From Methanosarcinales archaeon (lineage in GTDB: Archaea; Halobacteriota; Methanosarcinia; Methanosarcinales; EX4572-44), in the NCBI GenBank assembly GCA_004212095.1, contig RXIJ01000018.1, positions 1 through 14,641 on the forward strand: a stretch of 14,641 bases of DNA, written 5' to 3'. Below, piece by piece: positions 1-6,977 of the stretch (within the stretch, counting starts at the first letter, position 1; each line of letters begins with the position of its first letter). Position numbers and translations under genes: made by a program. The notes beneath the pieces are model-generated. The model was not told the origin of the DNA, did not search any database, and saw nothing but the letters and a program-made list of their open reading frames with translations.

Positions 1-221
1 TGAAAAAGGGAAAAAACATGTTCTGCTTGATTGGATGTTTTTGGAATGTCGTAATCAAGGTACCGGAACAAACATTCAATCTTACTAACTAACCTAGGTT
101 CACAACATCTTGAGCCATCGGAGGCAACGTGTGTCTTTTTTCAACTCTACAAGAATTATTCTTCCGGTTACTCCATCCGGTTCAATACATCCGAAATGAA
201 AGATTCCATTACCTACGGAAA
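1..221. other. Gene-poor left edge, no confident gene
   Basis: I see no gene I can support here. On the minus strand one frame stays open from about 267 down to a TGA at 99-101. It reads like protein in its second half (…GCIEPDGVTGRIILVELKK…), but it has no recognisable domain and no convincing start. It could be the tail of a decayed gene or the C-terminal remains of the adjacent transposase-like remnant. No tRNA, terminator hairpin or clear promoter was found. Confidence 0.3.
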
Positions 222-247
222 TTAATCTCTCATAAATGATATTATGC

Positions 248-605
248 CTAAAAATGGTGAATCTCCAAAATCAAAAAAGGTATTGAGAGTTTGTTGTCCT
301 GTTTTTTGCATTTGTCTCCACGTTGTAACATGGCTACAGTATTTGATTTTGCCTCTTCTCGATAGTCTTCTATAACCTGGGCGACTGTATCTCTGTTCCA
401 CCATTTCCTGATAATCTTTATCTCCAAATCGTTTATAGAAAGTAACACCAATGGGTAATACTGTGAATGTTTTTCCACGTGTCTTACACCTAAATTTAAT
501 CACTCGAACACGTTCATCCTTAACACACATGTGCCGGATGTTCCCTCTATAACCACCCTAACCTATCAATTTGTAGCTCCCACATCGTTTACAAAATCCA
601 CTTTT
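248..605 (-). pseudogene. Decayed zinc-ribbon transposase-like gene (DUF6431-like)
   Basis: On the minus strand a zinc-ribbon plus helix-turn-helix arrangement typical of the N-terminus of some transposases is spread over two frames. A first knuckle (FCKRCGSYKLIG) is followed by an in-frame TAG at 558-560. The same frame then continues with RVRVIKFRCK and GKTFTVLPIGV. The second knuckle should be C-x2-C but reads C-K-T-R, because the last Cys codon is CGT at 477-479. Beyond that the family-like helical text (DTVAQVIEDYREEAKSN) lies in another frame, so a frameshift falls at about 390-430. That frame ends at 248-250. The catalytic domain is not seen. The family name rests on motif resemblance only. 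The gene is decayed: one stop, one lost zinc ligand, one frameshift and truncation. The upstream limit is approximate. Confidence 0.55.
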
Positions 606-725
606 TGAGGACTTGTTTTTGTATTTAAAATTTCTTATCGTTGTTTCTAAATTGCGAAGCAATCGAGTGCTAAGCAGAATAGACCCGATAAAATTAAACC
701 CAATAACTGCTATGGATATTGGTGA

Positions 726-1622
726 ATGACACTTAATTCTCCCTACGCTGTAACATACAAAGGCATCTATGCCATAGCTAACGAACAAAACACACTTGTG
801 GAATTAATCGAAGAATCGCAATGTTATGGAGCTTCCGCATGGGCACGTTATCACATATCAAAGGGACCACTGGTTGTCTCAAGCTGCAGCATTGGAAGTA
901 CGATGCGTTATCTTCTTAACGTTGAAGAAACAGACTTTAAGCTCGTGGGTTCCAGACAAGCTGCCGGAATTAAAAAAGTTGTCATAAACAACAACGAAAT
1001 TGAAATCACATTCAGTGGACTTGGTGGAGGTGGTGTTGGTGCAACAGTAACACGAGCCCATTCACCTGGCGTACTCAGCTACGACATAACAGAATCGGGC
1101 GGAGGAAAAGAAGCGCACGGCACAATTATACTTCCGCGAAGAGAACGAATACTTATAGGAATCGATGACACAGACTCAAAAGATGTTGGTGCAACGTGGG
1201 CACTTGCCAACAACATCGCAGCAGAACTTAACAGCATGGATGCGGCATACATATCTCACACACTCGTACAACTTTATCCTGTTGAAGAGCGCACTCAAAA
1301 CTGTGTATCAACGGTAATAGAATTCGCCTGCACAACCAACCAAGTAGCAGACAGCCTGTTGAAGCAATTCAAACAACTCCTGCAAAAATACAGCGTATCT
1401 TCCCAGACAGGAATGGCAGTCTATACGGGCTTTGACCCGGACGCTCTTACAACCTACAGCAAGAAAGTGCGAAGAGAGAAGGTCATAAAACAGGATGCAT
1501 TCGAGACTGCAAAAAAAACAAACACGCAAGTATACCTTGATGGAACCGGCATCATCGGCGCAATTGCAGCCATACCATGGTACCGACAGCCGGATGAGTC
1601 AATAAAATCACCCCATCTCTGA
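726..1622 (+). CDS. Methanogenesis marker protein 11
   Basis: A 298-residue protein matching the family known as methanogenesis marker protein 11, which is found almost only in archaea with methyl-coenzyme M reductase chemistry. Its biochemical role is not established. The N-terminal half carries the conserved SRQAAGI stretch (residues 76-82) and a glycine-rich GLGGGGVGA segment (98-106). The C-terminal half opens with GIDDTD (145-150), the nucleotide-binding signature shared with TiaS-type tRNA-modifying enzymes (DUF1743-related), followed by GATWALANNIA. The length is normal for the family. The start is ATG at 726. GGTG at 721-724 is too close to act as a normal Shine-Dalgarno, and the ATG overlaps a TGA at 727-729 that closes an upstream open frame, so coupled or leaderless initiation is possible. 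The gene ends 38 bases before a convergent pseudogene. This gene is the main clue to a methanogenic or methanotrophic lifestyle. Confidence 0.9.
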   Translation: MTLNSPYAVTYKGIYAIANEQNTLVELIEESQCYGASAWARYHISKGPLVVSSCSIGSTMRYLLNVEETDFKLVGSRQAAGIKKVVINNNEIEITFSGLGGGGVGATVTRAHSPGVLSYDITESGGGKEAHGTIILPRRERILIGIDDTDSKDVGATWALANNIAAELNSMDAAYISHTLVQLYPVEERTQNCVSTVIEFACTTNQVADSLLKQFKQLLQKYSVSSQTGMAVYTGFDPDALTTYSKKVRREKVIKQDAFETAKKTNTQVYLDGTGIIGAIAAIPWYRQPDESIKSPHL

Positions 1623-1660
1623 AGATGTGCCAGCCTTTCTCAAGTCCCCAAGCAAATAGT

Positions 1661-2881
1661 TTATTCCAATTTCACACTCTGAAGCTCCAGTTGTGTCACT
1701 TTGGATTCAATTATCACATACAATCTAAACAGCTCATTGACAAACTTATACTCTCCCTGAACTTCCCCTTTTACCAGAACTCCAAGCTCTTCCATTCTTC
1801 GACGAAAATTATCAAAATTCCTGCACTCTGAGTCATTCATTTCTTTTACAAGTTCTTTTCTCTTGAATTCTGCTTCTAAAGGTATTTTGCCCATTCTTCG
1901 CAGAATAGAACGATAAGTTTCACTGCGAAGTGTTTGGTATACTTGATGGTCAAGGTACTTTCGCCCCACATTCTCTGCAGCACGAAGAATGCCTTTAATA
2001 GCGTCGTCTTTATCGATGCTATTATCAGAATTTTCCCAGTAAACCGCATCTCCAACTTCGTGAAGAAGTACTGGCAGACCGCCAGAGTAATGAGTTAAAT
2101 CAGGTAAGACGTCTGGTTTTGTAGTTATGGCAACGCTTCCAAAGGCTTTTTGAAAGAATTCTTTTGATTCATTGTTATTCATCGAACTGGGTTCTATGAC
2201 ATTGAAAATCCTGCTTACTGATGGCTGATTCTTTGTAAGATCGATTATTCTATCTGGAATCCCCACGAGTATTAGCAGAATCGGCAAAGGCTTCTGAGAG
2301 GATGCTATTTCATCCACAAAACTTTTAAGAAAATATGAGAACTCTGGAACATTTGACATCTCATTAAGATCGTCTAATATCAAGAGTAACCCTCTTTTAT
2401 CTTCTTTAATTGCTTCAAAAATACCTCTTATGATCTATAAAAATTCAAAGGCAAATCTTCGAGTAGTTTTTGATCGTCGGTAAACTCAATGTTCATACCT
2501 ACACCAAAAACTCCAAGCTGAATTCCTTTTATATACTTTCCAACTATAACCCTTGCCCTTTCAAAAAGGTTTTTGTCTGGCATCGCTTGAAGCATCTTCG
2601 TAAGTACAATCCGACAAACATCACTGACGTTTCTTGCTGCCCCCAGAAAGCAGTTAGCTCCAACAAATTGATATTTTTCTTCTGCAATGTAACGTGTGAC
2701 GGCCGCCAATGAGCTTTTTCCAATCCCTCGCTCACCTGTTAAGAAAAGATTTTCATTTCTACGAGGATGTCTGTACAATAGCTCGATCGATCCGTTCAAT
2801 CTCGCGTGCACGACCAATGAAATAATCTATTGGTACTGGTATCCCTGGTGTAAAAGGACTGTTTTCTTTCGCCGTTTTATC
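1661..2881 (-). pseudogene. Frameshifted AAA-type archaeal ATPase
   Basis: Three consecutive minus-strand pieces join into one P-loop ATPase of roughly 400 residues. Piece A (2881 to a TAG at 2759-2761) reads ENSPFTPGIPVPIDYF then IGRAREIERIDRAIVQTSS. Piece B, in a second frame, runs to a stop at 2428-2430 and carries Walker A GERGIGKSS and FVGANCFLGAARNV. Piece C, in a third frame, runs to the stop at 1661-1663 and carries Walker B GLLLILDDLNEM, then PSVSRIFNVIEPSSM and a winged-helix-like C-terminus. Each join needs a one- or two-base indel, near 2755-2775 and near 2428-2440. Piece A is preceded in frame by TAA (2882-2884) with no ATG, GTG or TTG after it, so the start is also missing. The family is common in methane- and alkane-oxidising archaea, and I know no defined function for it. 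Assembly error is an alternative to true decay. Confidence 0.85.
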
Positions 2882-2941
2882 TTATTGTACACAGTATCAC
2901 TAATACTTAAATTTAAGGGAATTGCCAGAGAGCCAAAATTC

Positions 2942-3700
2942 TTATCCTATGTATCGCAGGTCATCATCTGGTGTGGCTGGTGCTACTCCCTGTTCCATCT
3001 CTTGAAGTTTTGCTACTATTTTCTCTACTTCCTTGGCACGTTCTTCAAGTGCAGCCATGTCTACATCAAGTTCGAGTGCTTTGCATAGTATTCTAAGCAC
3101 TGCCTGTGCACTTTTTGGGTCTACCATGTAACCGGATGTTAGCCCCATGAGGCATATAGCATCGATGTTTCTGGATTCTGCAAGCCCTAAAAGCAATCCA
3201 GACGTTCCAACTATTCCACCAGCTGGCTCCCCGTCCTTAAATTCCACACCAAAACCGGCGTGTTCATCTATCAGCTCGGTGTTGTTTACCGCACCAAGAA
3301 CGGTTTTTGTTTCTACAAGTTTTCCTATTCCATATCCTCCAAGCGTATAGATGCGCTTGACGTTGTATTTTTCTGCCACGTCAAGGAAGATATTACATAT
3401 TTCATAGTGTCCTTCGTTTGTTGTGCTCTGGTGGTCTCCAGCTATTATAATCAGATCAACATTTTTTGATTTATAAGCGTATATTTCATTTCGCACAAGT
3501 CTGACAACGCTGTCTTTTTCAACTAATACCTGTGGTGGGAAATATGGGGAGTATATTTCCATTATTTTTTCAGCTTTCAATTCTTCAATCAGGTGATCTG
3601 CGACAAGTTTCCCAACATGTCCTACACCAGGCAGTCCTTCTATGATGATTGGATCGGTCAGTTCAATTTCTTTTAGAGTTACGATGGTGGTTTTATTCAT
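2942..3700 (-). CDS. PAC2-family proteasome assembly chaperone
   Basis: A 252-residue protein of the PAC2 family (formerly DUF75), the archaeal relatives of eukaryotic proteasome assembly chaperones such as PbaA/PbaB, which bind the cytoplasmic 20S proteasome or related assemblies. The diagnostic N-terminal motif GLPGVGHVGKLVADHL lies at residues 23-38. Further conserved blocks are GDHQSTT, YTLGGYGIGK, GIVGTSGLLLG and MGLTSGYMVDPKSA. A charged helix precedes the last residues, DDDLRYIG. The tail has a tyrosine near the end but not in the exact hydrophobic-Tyr-X position. The ATG at 3698-3700 overlaps the end of nop10 by 8 bases. An AGGAG inside the nop10 tail is well placed as its ribosome binding site, so translation is probably coupled. 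It is the last gene of the eL42 operon. Confidence 0.9.
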   Translation of the reverse strand: MNKTTIVTLKEIELTDPIIIEGLPGVGHVGKLVADHLIEELKAEKIMEIYSPYFPPQVLVEKDSVVRLVRNEIYAYKSKNVDLIIIAGDHQSTTNEGHYEICNIFLDVAEKYNVKRIYTLGGYGIGKLVETKTVLGAVNNTELIDEHAGFGVEFKDGEPAGGIVGTSGLLLGLAESRNIDAICLMGLTSGYMVDPKSAQAVLRILCKALELDVDMAALEERAKEVEKIVAKLQEMEQGVAPATPDDDLRYIG

Positions 3701-3878
3701 TTATTATATACTCCTCTTTTCTGGTTTGTTTTTTTATTAATCTGCGGTATTTGCCATAAGGGTCACCTGGAGAGAATCTTGCGGGCTGTGGATTTTTTGT
3801 AGGATTTCCACAAACAGGACATGTGTCTTTCAGAGTATAACGCTTACAGTTCACACATTTACGTATTTTGAATTTCAT
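3693..3878 (-). CDS. nop10: Nop10, H/ACA ribonucleoprotein subunit
   Basis: A 61-residue Nop10 protein, the small zinc-ribbon subunit of archaeal H/ACA RNPs that supports Cbf5-catalysed rRNA pseudouridylation. The archaeal signature is clear: MKFKIRKC at the N-terminus, cysteines C8, C11, C20 and C23 as zinc ligands, then ARFSPGDPYGKYRRL, which docks on Cbf5. I chose the ATG at 3876-3878 rather than the in-frame ATG 14 codons upstream. Family members begin at MKFKI, an AGGAT sits just before this ATG, and the longer form would overlap the aIF2 alpha stop. The gene starts 10 bases after aIF2 alpha and overlaps the PAC2 gene by 8 bases. The aIF2 alpha-nop10-PAC2 order is conserved in many Euryarchaeota. 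Confidence 0.95.
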   Translation of the reverse strand: MKFKIRKCVNCKRYTLKDTCPVCGNPTKNPQPARFSPGDPYGKYRRLIKKQTRKEEYIINE

Positions 3879-3888
3879 AGCTATCCTA

Positions 3889-4671
3889 TTACTTATTTCT
3901 ATGAAATTTCGCTGTGCCACCAGCTTCTTGCACTGATTTCAAGATGTGTTCTGATGATTTTTTTAGTATACTTTCTGCAGTCTTATAGTCAGGTGCAATT
4001 ATACGAATACGGTATCTTGGAGCGCCAACATAGCTTATGTCAATTGTTGCATTTTCTGTTTTTACTTTTTTGCCTGCGAGTAGTGATTTTTTAATAACTT
4101 CTACACCATCAAGAGCGGAACAAGTAATATCCACAAAGCCCGATATATCTACCGAGGGGATTTTTAAGTTCTCATTGGCAAGTTTTGCCATGAAGTTTGC
4201 AACTGTTTCATCAATTCCCTCAGCGATCAGAGTACTGGTCCCGTTAGCTCGCACATCTTCAAAAGAGGCATAAACCGTACCAAAAGCGTCATAGAGTGTT
4301 TTTACCAAAATATCGTGTTGTTCTGGTGTAAGTTTTGATAGTTCTGCAACGTAGTCTATCCATTTTTCAGCTTTTTGCTCGTTTTTCCATTCCTGTATCT
4401 TTTCTCGTCGCTGGTGTTCGTTCACGTCTTTAAGTGAGAGGTCAATATGGAGTTTTTCCGGAACCACATTAAGCACTTTACAGACGATCTTTTGTCCCTC
4501 GCGCACATGATCTCTGATGTATTTTACCCACCCGGAAGCAACCTCTGAAATATGAATAAGTCCCTCTTTTTTACCATATTCGTCAAGCTCAACAAAAACG
4601 CCAAAATCCATTACTTTCTTGACCGTGCACACGACGAATTCGTCTAATTCAGGCCAACCTTCTCTTTCCAT
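3889..4671 (-). CDS. eif2a: Translation initiation factor 2, alpha subunit (aIF2 alpha)
   Basis: A 260-residue alpha subunit of heterotrimeric aIF2, which brings initiator Met-tRNA to the small ribosomal subunit. Residues about 9-82 form an S1/OB-fold RNA-binding domain (FVVCTVKKVMDFGVFVELDE, then GLIHISEVA and IDLSLKDV). A helical middle domain follows (EWKNEQKAEKWIDYVA). The C-terminal alpha/beta domain contacts the gamma subunit (YRIRIIAPDYKTAESILKK). Length and order match the archaeal family. The ATG at 4669-4671 gives the family-typical start before the EFV strand. A GGGG about 15 bases upstream is a poor Shine-Dalgarno, so initiation may depend on coupling to eS27, which ends 38 bases upstream. 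Its place between eS27 and Nop10 is standard archaeal synteny. Confidence 0.95.
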   Translation of the reverse strand: MEREGWPELDEFVVCTVKKVMDFGVFVELDEYGKKEGLIHISEVASGWVKYIRDHVREGQKIVCKVLNVVPEKLHIDLSLKDVNEHQRREKIQEWKNEQKAEKWIDYVAELSKLTPEQHDILVKTLYDAFGTVYASFEDVRANGTSTLIAEGIDETVANFMAKLANENLKIPSVDISGFVDITCSALDGVEVIKKSLLAGKKVKTENATIDISYVGAPRYRIRIIAPDYKTAESILKKSSEHILKSVQEAGGTAKFHRNK

Positions 4672-4709
4672 TATGTAACAAACCCCAAAAACTCGACTTA
4701 AGATGTGTG

Positions 4710-4898
4710 CTATTCCAGCACTTCAATGATCTCTGCTTTTATATTTGCTTTTCCGCTGGTTGGTTCTGCAACCGTTTGTCCACAGATCAAGCAGTTGACG
4801 TGTGTACTGGCACTGCCGAAAATTATCTGTTCATTTTCGCAAGCAGTGCATTTTACCTTAATGAATTTGCTTTTTGGCTCTTTTATTATTTGTTTCAT
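4710..4898 (-). CDS. rps27e: Ribosomal protein eS27 (S27e)
   Basis: A 62-residue zinc-ribbon protein of the archaeal 30S subunit. The four zinc ligands are C17 and C20 (VKCTACENEQ) and C36 and C39 (NCLICG). The intervening FGSASTHVNC and following TVAEPTSGKANI are family hallmarks. AAGGA at the tail of rpl44e provides a good ribosome binding site, only four bases separate the two genes, and translation is probably coupled. A small inverted repeat (GTGCT/AGCAC, 4708-4722) sits over the stop codon. It has no T-run, so I do not call it a terminator. Confidence 0.95.
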   Translation of the reverse strand: MKQIIKEPKSKFIKVKCTACENEQIIFGSASTHVNCLICGQTVAEPTSGKANIKAEIIEVLE

Positions 4899-4902
4899 CG
4901 TA

Positions 4903-5181
4903 TCATTCCTTTAGTTCGAATTTCCCAGCTCTGAAACACGGGCGAACGTGCGCTTTTTTACATATATCACAGCGGTATCGAAGGTTTACTTTTTTAGTTG
5001 GTTTATCGCCACCTGGAACCTTTGAGAATTTACCACTGTTGCCGATGCCAGTCCGCCTTTTTTTCTGTCGCGTGATGTGTGTCAAGGATGAAGCTTTTGC
5101 TTTCTTCACCCGTTCTACCGTATGTACTGTATGTTTTTTGCAGGAAGGACAATAGGTCCTGAAATTTTTTGGTATTTTCAT
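4903..5181 (-). CDS. rpl44e: Ribosomal protein eL42 (L44e)
   Basis: A 92-residue 50S protein with the typical archaeal length. It begins MKIPKNFRTYCPSCKKHTVH. The zinc ligands are C11/C14 and C71/C74 (RYRCDICKKAH). The central basic segment (RQKKRRTGIGNSGKFSKVPG) contains the conserved loop that reaches the E-site side of the ribosome. I chose the ATG at 5179-5181 over an in-frame ATG 14 codons upstream because the protein family starts at MKIPK and a GGTG lies about seven bases before this ATG. It heads the minus-strand operon rpl44e-rps27e-aIF2 alpha-nop10-PAC2 and is divergent from the PAS/STAS gene. Confidence 0.95.
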   Translation of the reverse strand: MKIPKNFRTYCPSCKKHTVHTVERVKKAKASSLTHITRQKKRRTGIGNSGKFSKVPGGDKPTKKVNLRYRCDICKKAHVRPCFRAGKFELKE

Positions 5182-5202
5182 TCTTGAGCACCTTGTTAAA
5201 TA

Positions 5203-5240
5203 ATTATATTGCTTTAAGCGCATTTAATTTTAATATTTTC
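5203..5240 (-). promoter_or_regulatory. Candidate promoter region of the eL42 operon
   Basis: Two AT-rich boxes could serve as TATA elements on the minus strand. AATATAAT (5203-5210) is about 25 bases from the eL42 ATG and would give an almost leaderless message. A second box around 5228-5238 (ATATTAAAA) would leave a leader of about 25 bases that includes the GGTG ribosome binding site. The second fits the visible Shine-Dalgarno better. The sequence alone does not decide. Confidence 0.3.
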
Positions 5241-5311
5241 TCAACCCTTTTATGGTATTCTCAGTTATATTCTTTGCTATGACATGAGGCTATCACATAT
5301 ATTTTAGCATA

Positions 5312-5325
5312 GCAAAGTTTATACT
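5312..5325 (+). promoter_or_regulatory. BRE/TATA promoter of the PAS-STAS gene
   Basis: GCAAAG followed directly by TTTATACT matches the archaeal TFB-responsive element plus TATA box. Transcription would be expected to begin near 5345-5350, giving a leader of about 50 bases that contains GGTAGGGG (5383-5390), a strong ribosome binding site before the ATG at 5397. An inverted repeat lies just downstream at 5330-5340. Confidence 0.55.
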
Positions 5326-5329
5326 TTAC

Positions 5330-5340
5330 TGTACTGTACA
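5330..5340. promoter_or_regulatory. Inverted repeat between TATA box and start site
   Basis: TGTACTGTACA is a perfect inverted repeat around a central T, placed five bases after the proposed TATA box and before the expected transcription start. That position suits a repressor operator. No known regulator is implied by the sequence itself. Confidence 0.35.
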
Positions 5341-5396
5341 CAAAGAAATAGCTAATTATACTTAAACTGTTTTAACTTATTTGGTAGGGGCAGAAA

Positions 5397-6953
5397 ATGA
5401 TTAAAAAGAATAATAATCGTGAATTCACAAACAGCAAAAATTCGATAGAAGATAAACAAGAGTCTTTTTTTGAATTGCTAAATGACATGGTTGGTTTTGT
5501 TAGCGTTCTTGATCCAGACGGTAATATAACCTTTGTAAATAATACACTTCTTGAGGCTGTCGGTGCAAAGCTTGAAGATGTGAAAGGAAAGAAGTGCTAT
5601 GATGCGTACTGGTGGGCATATTCTGGTGAGGTAAGAGAAAAGATCAAAGCAGATATTTCAAAATGTGCTAAAGGAGAGAAGATTATACGTGAGATTCAAG
5701 CCAAAGTAGCTGATGGTTCGCTGATATGGATAGAATCCAACATGCATCCGATGTATGATGATGCAGGGAATATCAGGTATCTTGTGTCAGAAGGATATGA
5801 CATTACCGAGAGAAAGCAGGCACTGGAAGATACCAAACAGAAGGTTGCATACCTGGATAATATGCCCACTTATATGGCTGTTACGGATGTTGCAGGAAGT
5901 CTCCAGTTCACAAGTGCAGTTACGATTAAGAAGCTTGGGCTTACGCTTGATGGGCTTATTGGAACAAAGTTTGACCAGATGGTGTGGTGGGAATATTCTA
6001 AGAATGTCCAGAAGCGTATGAGAAGTGTTGTGTCCGATGCCTCGGAAGGGAAGAGTTCCGTATTCGAAGTAGACATCAAACAGGGGGAAAACATTGTTCC
6101 AATCAAGTACACATGCGATCCACTGCGAGATGAAAACGGAGAGATCTACGCACTTCTTCACACAGGGACCAGAATCGACGAGCTGAGGGCTGCTCTGGAT
6201 GACGCCGGGCGGAAGGTTGCATACGTGAATAATGCGCCGATTCCAATAGCGGCTGTGGATAAGGATATTAATATTCTATTTATAAATAAAATTGGAGCAA
6301 GTGTCGCCGGAACAACACCTGAAGAAGCAATCGGTAAGAAATGTTATGATGTGTTTGATACGCCAGAATGTGGAACAGAAAAGTGTTGTATCGAACAGGT
6401 GGTTAAAAATGGACAGGTTGTTACAGGAGAGACGCGCCTTCGTGGTGCAAAGGAGATGGATGTACAGATAACATGTGCACCGTTTAAGGATTCTGAGGGA
6501 AACATCGCCGGAGGTGTAAAATATATCACTGATATCACTGATCTGAAACGGCTGATGGAAGAGGAAAAGAAACTTAGCGATGCTATTATGAAATTGTCCA
6601 CACCCATTATACAGATATGGGATGATGTACTTATGATACCTTTAATCGGGACGATCGATGCAATAAGAGCTGAGCAGATCCTTGAAAACTTGCTTGAAGC
6701 AATAGCGTCGACCGATGCAGAGGTGGTCATTATAGATCTTAGCGGGATTCCGACCGTGGATACCGAAGCCACCCACCAGCTAATTAAGGCAGCAAGTGCA
6801 GCCATGATGCTTGGCAGTAAAGTAATCTTTACCGGGATTAGTCCTGATATGGCACAGACCATGACCAGGCTTGGTATAGATTTATCAACTCTCAAAACAC
6901 GCCAGACACTGTCTGTAGGACTGCAGGAAGCAATTAACATAATAAAAAAATAA
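5397..6953 (+). CDS. Triple-PAS sensor protein with C-terminal STAS domain (RsbR-like)
   Basis: A 518-residue soluble protein with no membrane segment. PAS 1 spans about residues 24-140, ending in the PAC-like EGYDITERK. PAS 2 spans about 148-262 and PAS 3 about 274-382. PAS 1 and PAS 3 share GKKCYDA/GKKCYDVF, and PAS 2 has the equivalent GTKFDQM at that position. PAS 3 adds a cysteine group (C316, C325, C330, C331) that could bind metal or sense redox state. A short coiled linker (LMEEEKKLSDAIMKL) leads to a STAS domain (about 400-515) of the RsbR type: VVIIDLSGIPTVDTEATHQL, then GSKVIFTGISPDMAQTMTRL. T456 (in VDT) and T488 (in AQT) fall near the phosphorylatable threonines known in Bacillus RsbR. 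There is no kinase or output DNA-binding domain, so it probably works through partner proteins. The downstream gene starts 24 bases after the stop, suggesting cotranscription. Confidence 0.88.
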   Translation: MIKKNNNREFTNSKNSIEDKQESFFELLNDMVGFVSVLDPDGNITFVNNTLLEAVGAKLEDVKGKKCYDAYWWAYSGEVREKIKADISKCAKGEKIIREIQAKVADGSLIWIESNMHPMYDDAGNIRYLVSEGYDITERKQALEDTKQKVAYLDNMPTYMAVTDVAGSLQFTSAVTIKKLGLTLDGLIGTKFDQMVWWEYSKNVQKRMRSVVSDASEGKSSVFEVDIKQGENIVPIKYTCDPLRDENGEIYALLHTGTRIDELRAALDDAGRKVAYVNNAPIPIAAVDKDINILFINKIGASVAGTTPEEAIGKKCYDVFDTPECGTEKCCIEQVVKNGQVVTGETRLRGAKEMDVQITCAPFKDSEGNIAGGVKYITDITDLKRLMEEEKKLSDAIMKLSTPIIQIWDDVLMIPLIGTIDAIRAEQILENLLEAIASTDAEVVIIDLSGIPTVDTEATHQLIKAASAAMMLGSKVIFTGISPDMAQTMTRLGIDLSTLKTRQTLSVGLQEAINIIKK

Positions 6954-6977
6954 GATGTGTAGTGTTGAGGTTCTGTT

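Noticed and set aside
3879..3920. Longer Nop10 start (14 extra residues)
   Set aside because: The extension overlaps the aIF2 alpha stop, and the family starts at MKFKI, where a ribosome binding site is present.
4708..4722. Terminator hairpin at the eS27 stop codon
   Set aside because: The stem is only 5 bp with no T-run, and it lies inside a tightly spaced operon.
5182..5223. Longer eL42 start (14 extra residues)
   Set aside because: The family begins at MKIPK, and the GGTG ribosome binding site precedes the shorter start.
6344..6940. Minus-strand open frame of 198 codons under the PAS-STAS gene
   Set aside because: The Ser/Ile-rich composition is typical of an antisense shadow, while the plus strand has clear PAS and STAS motifs.
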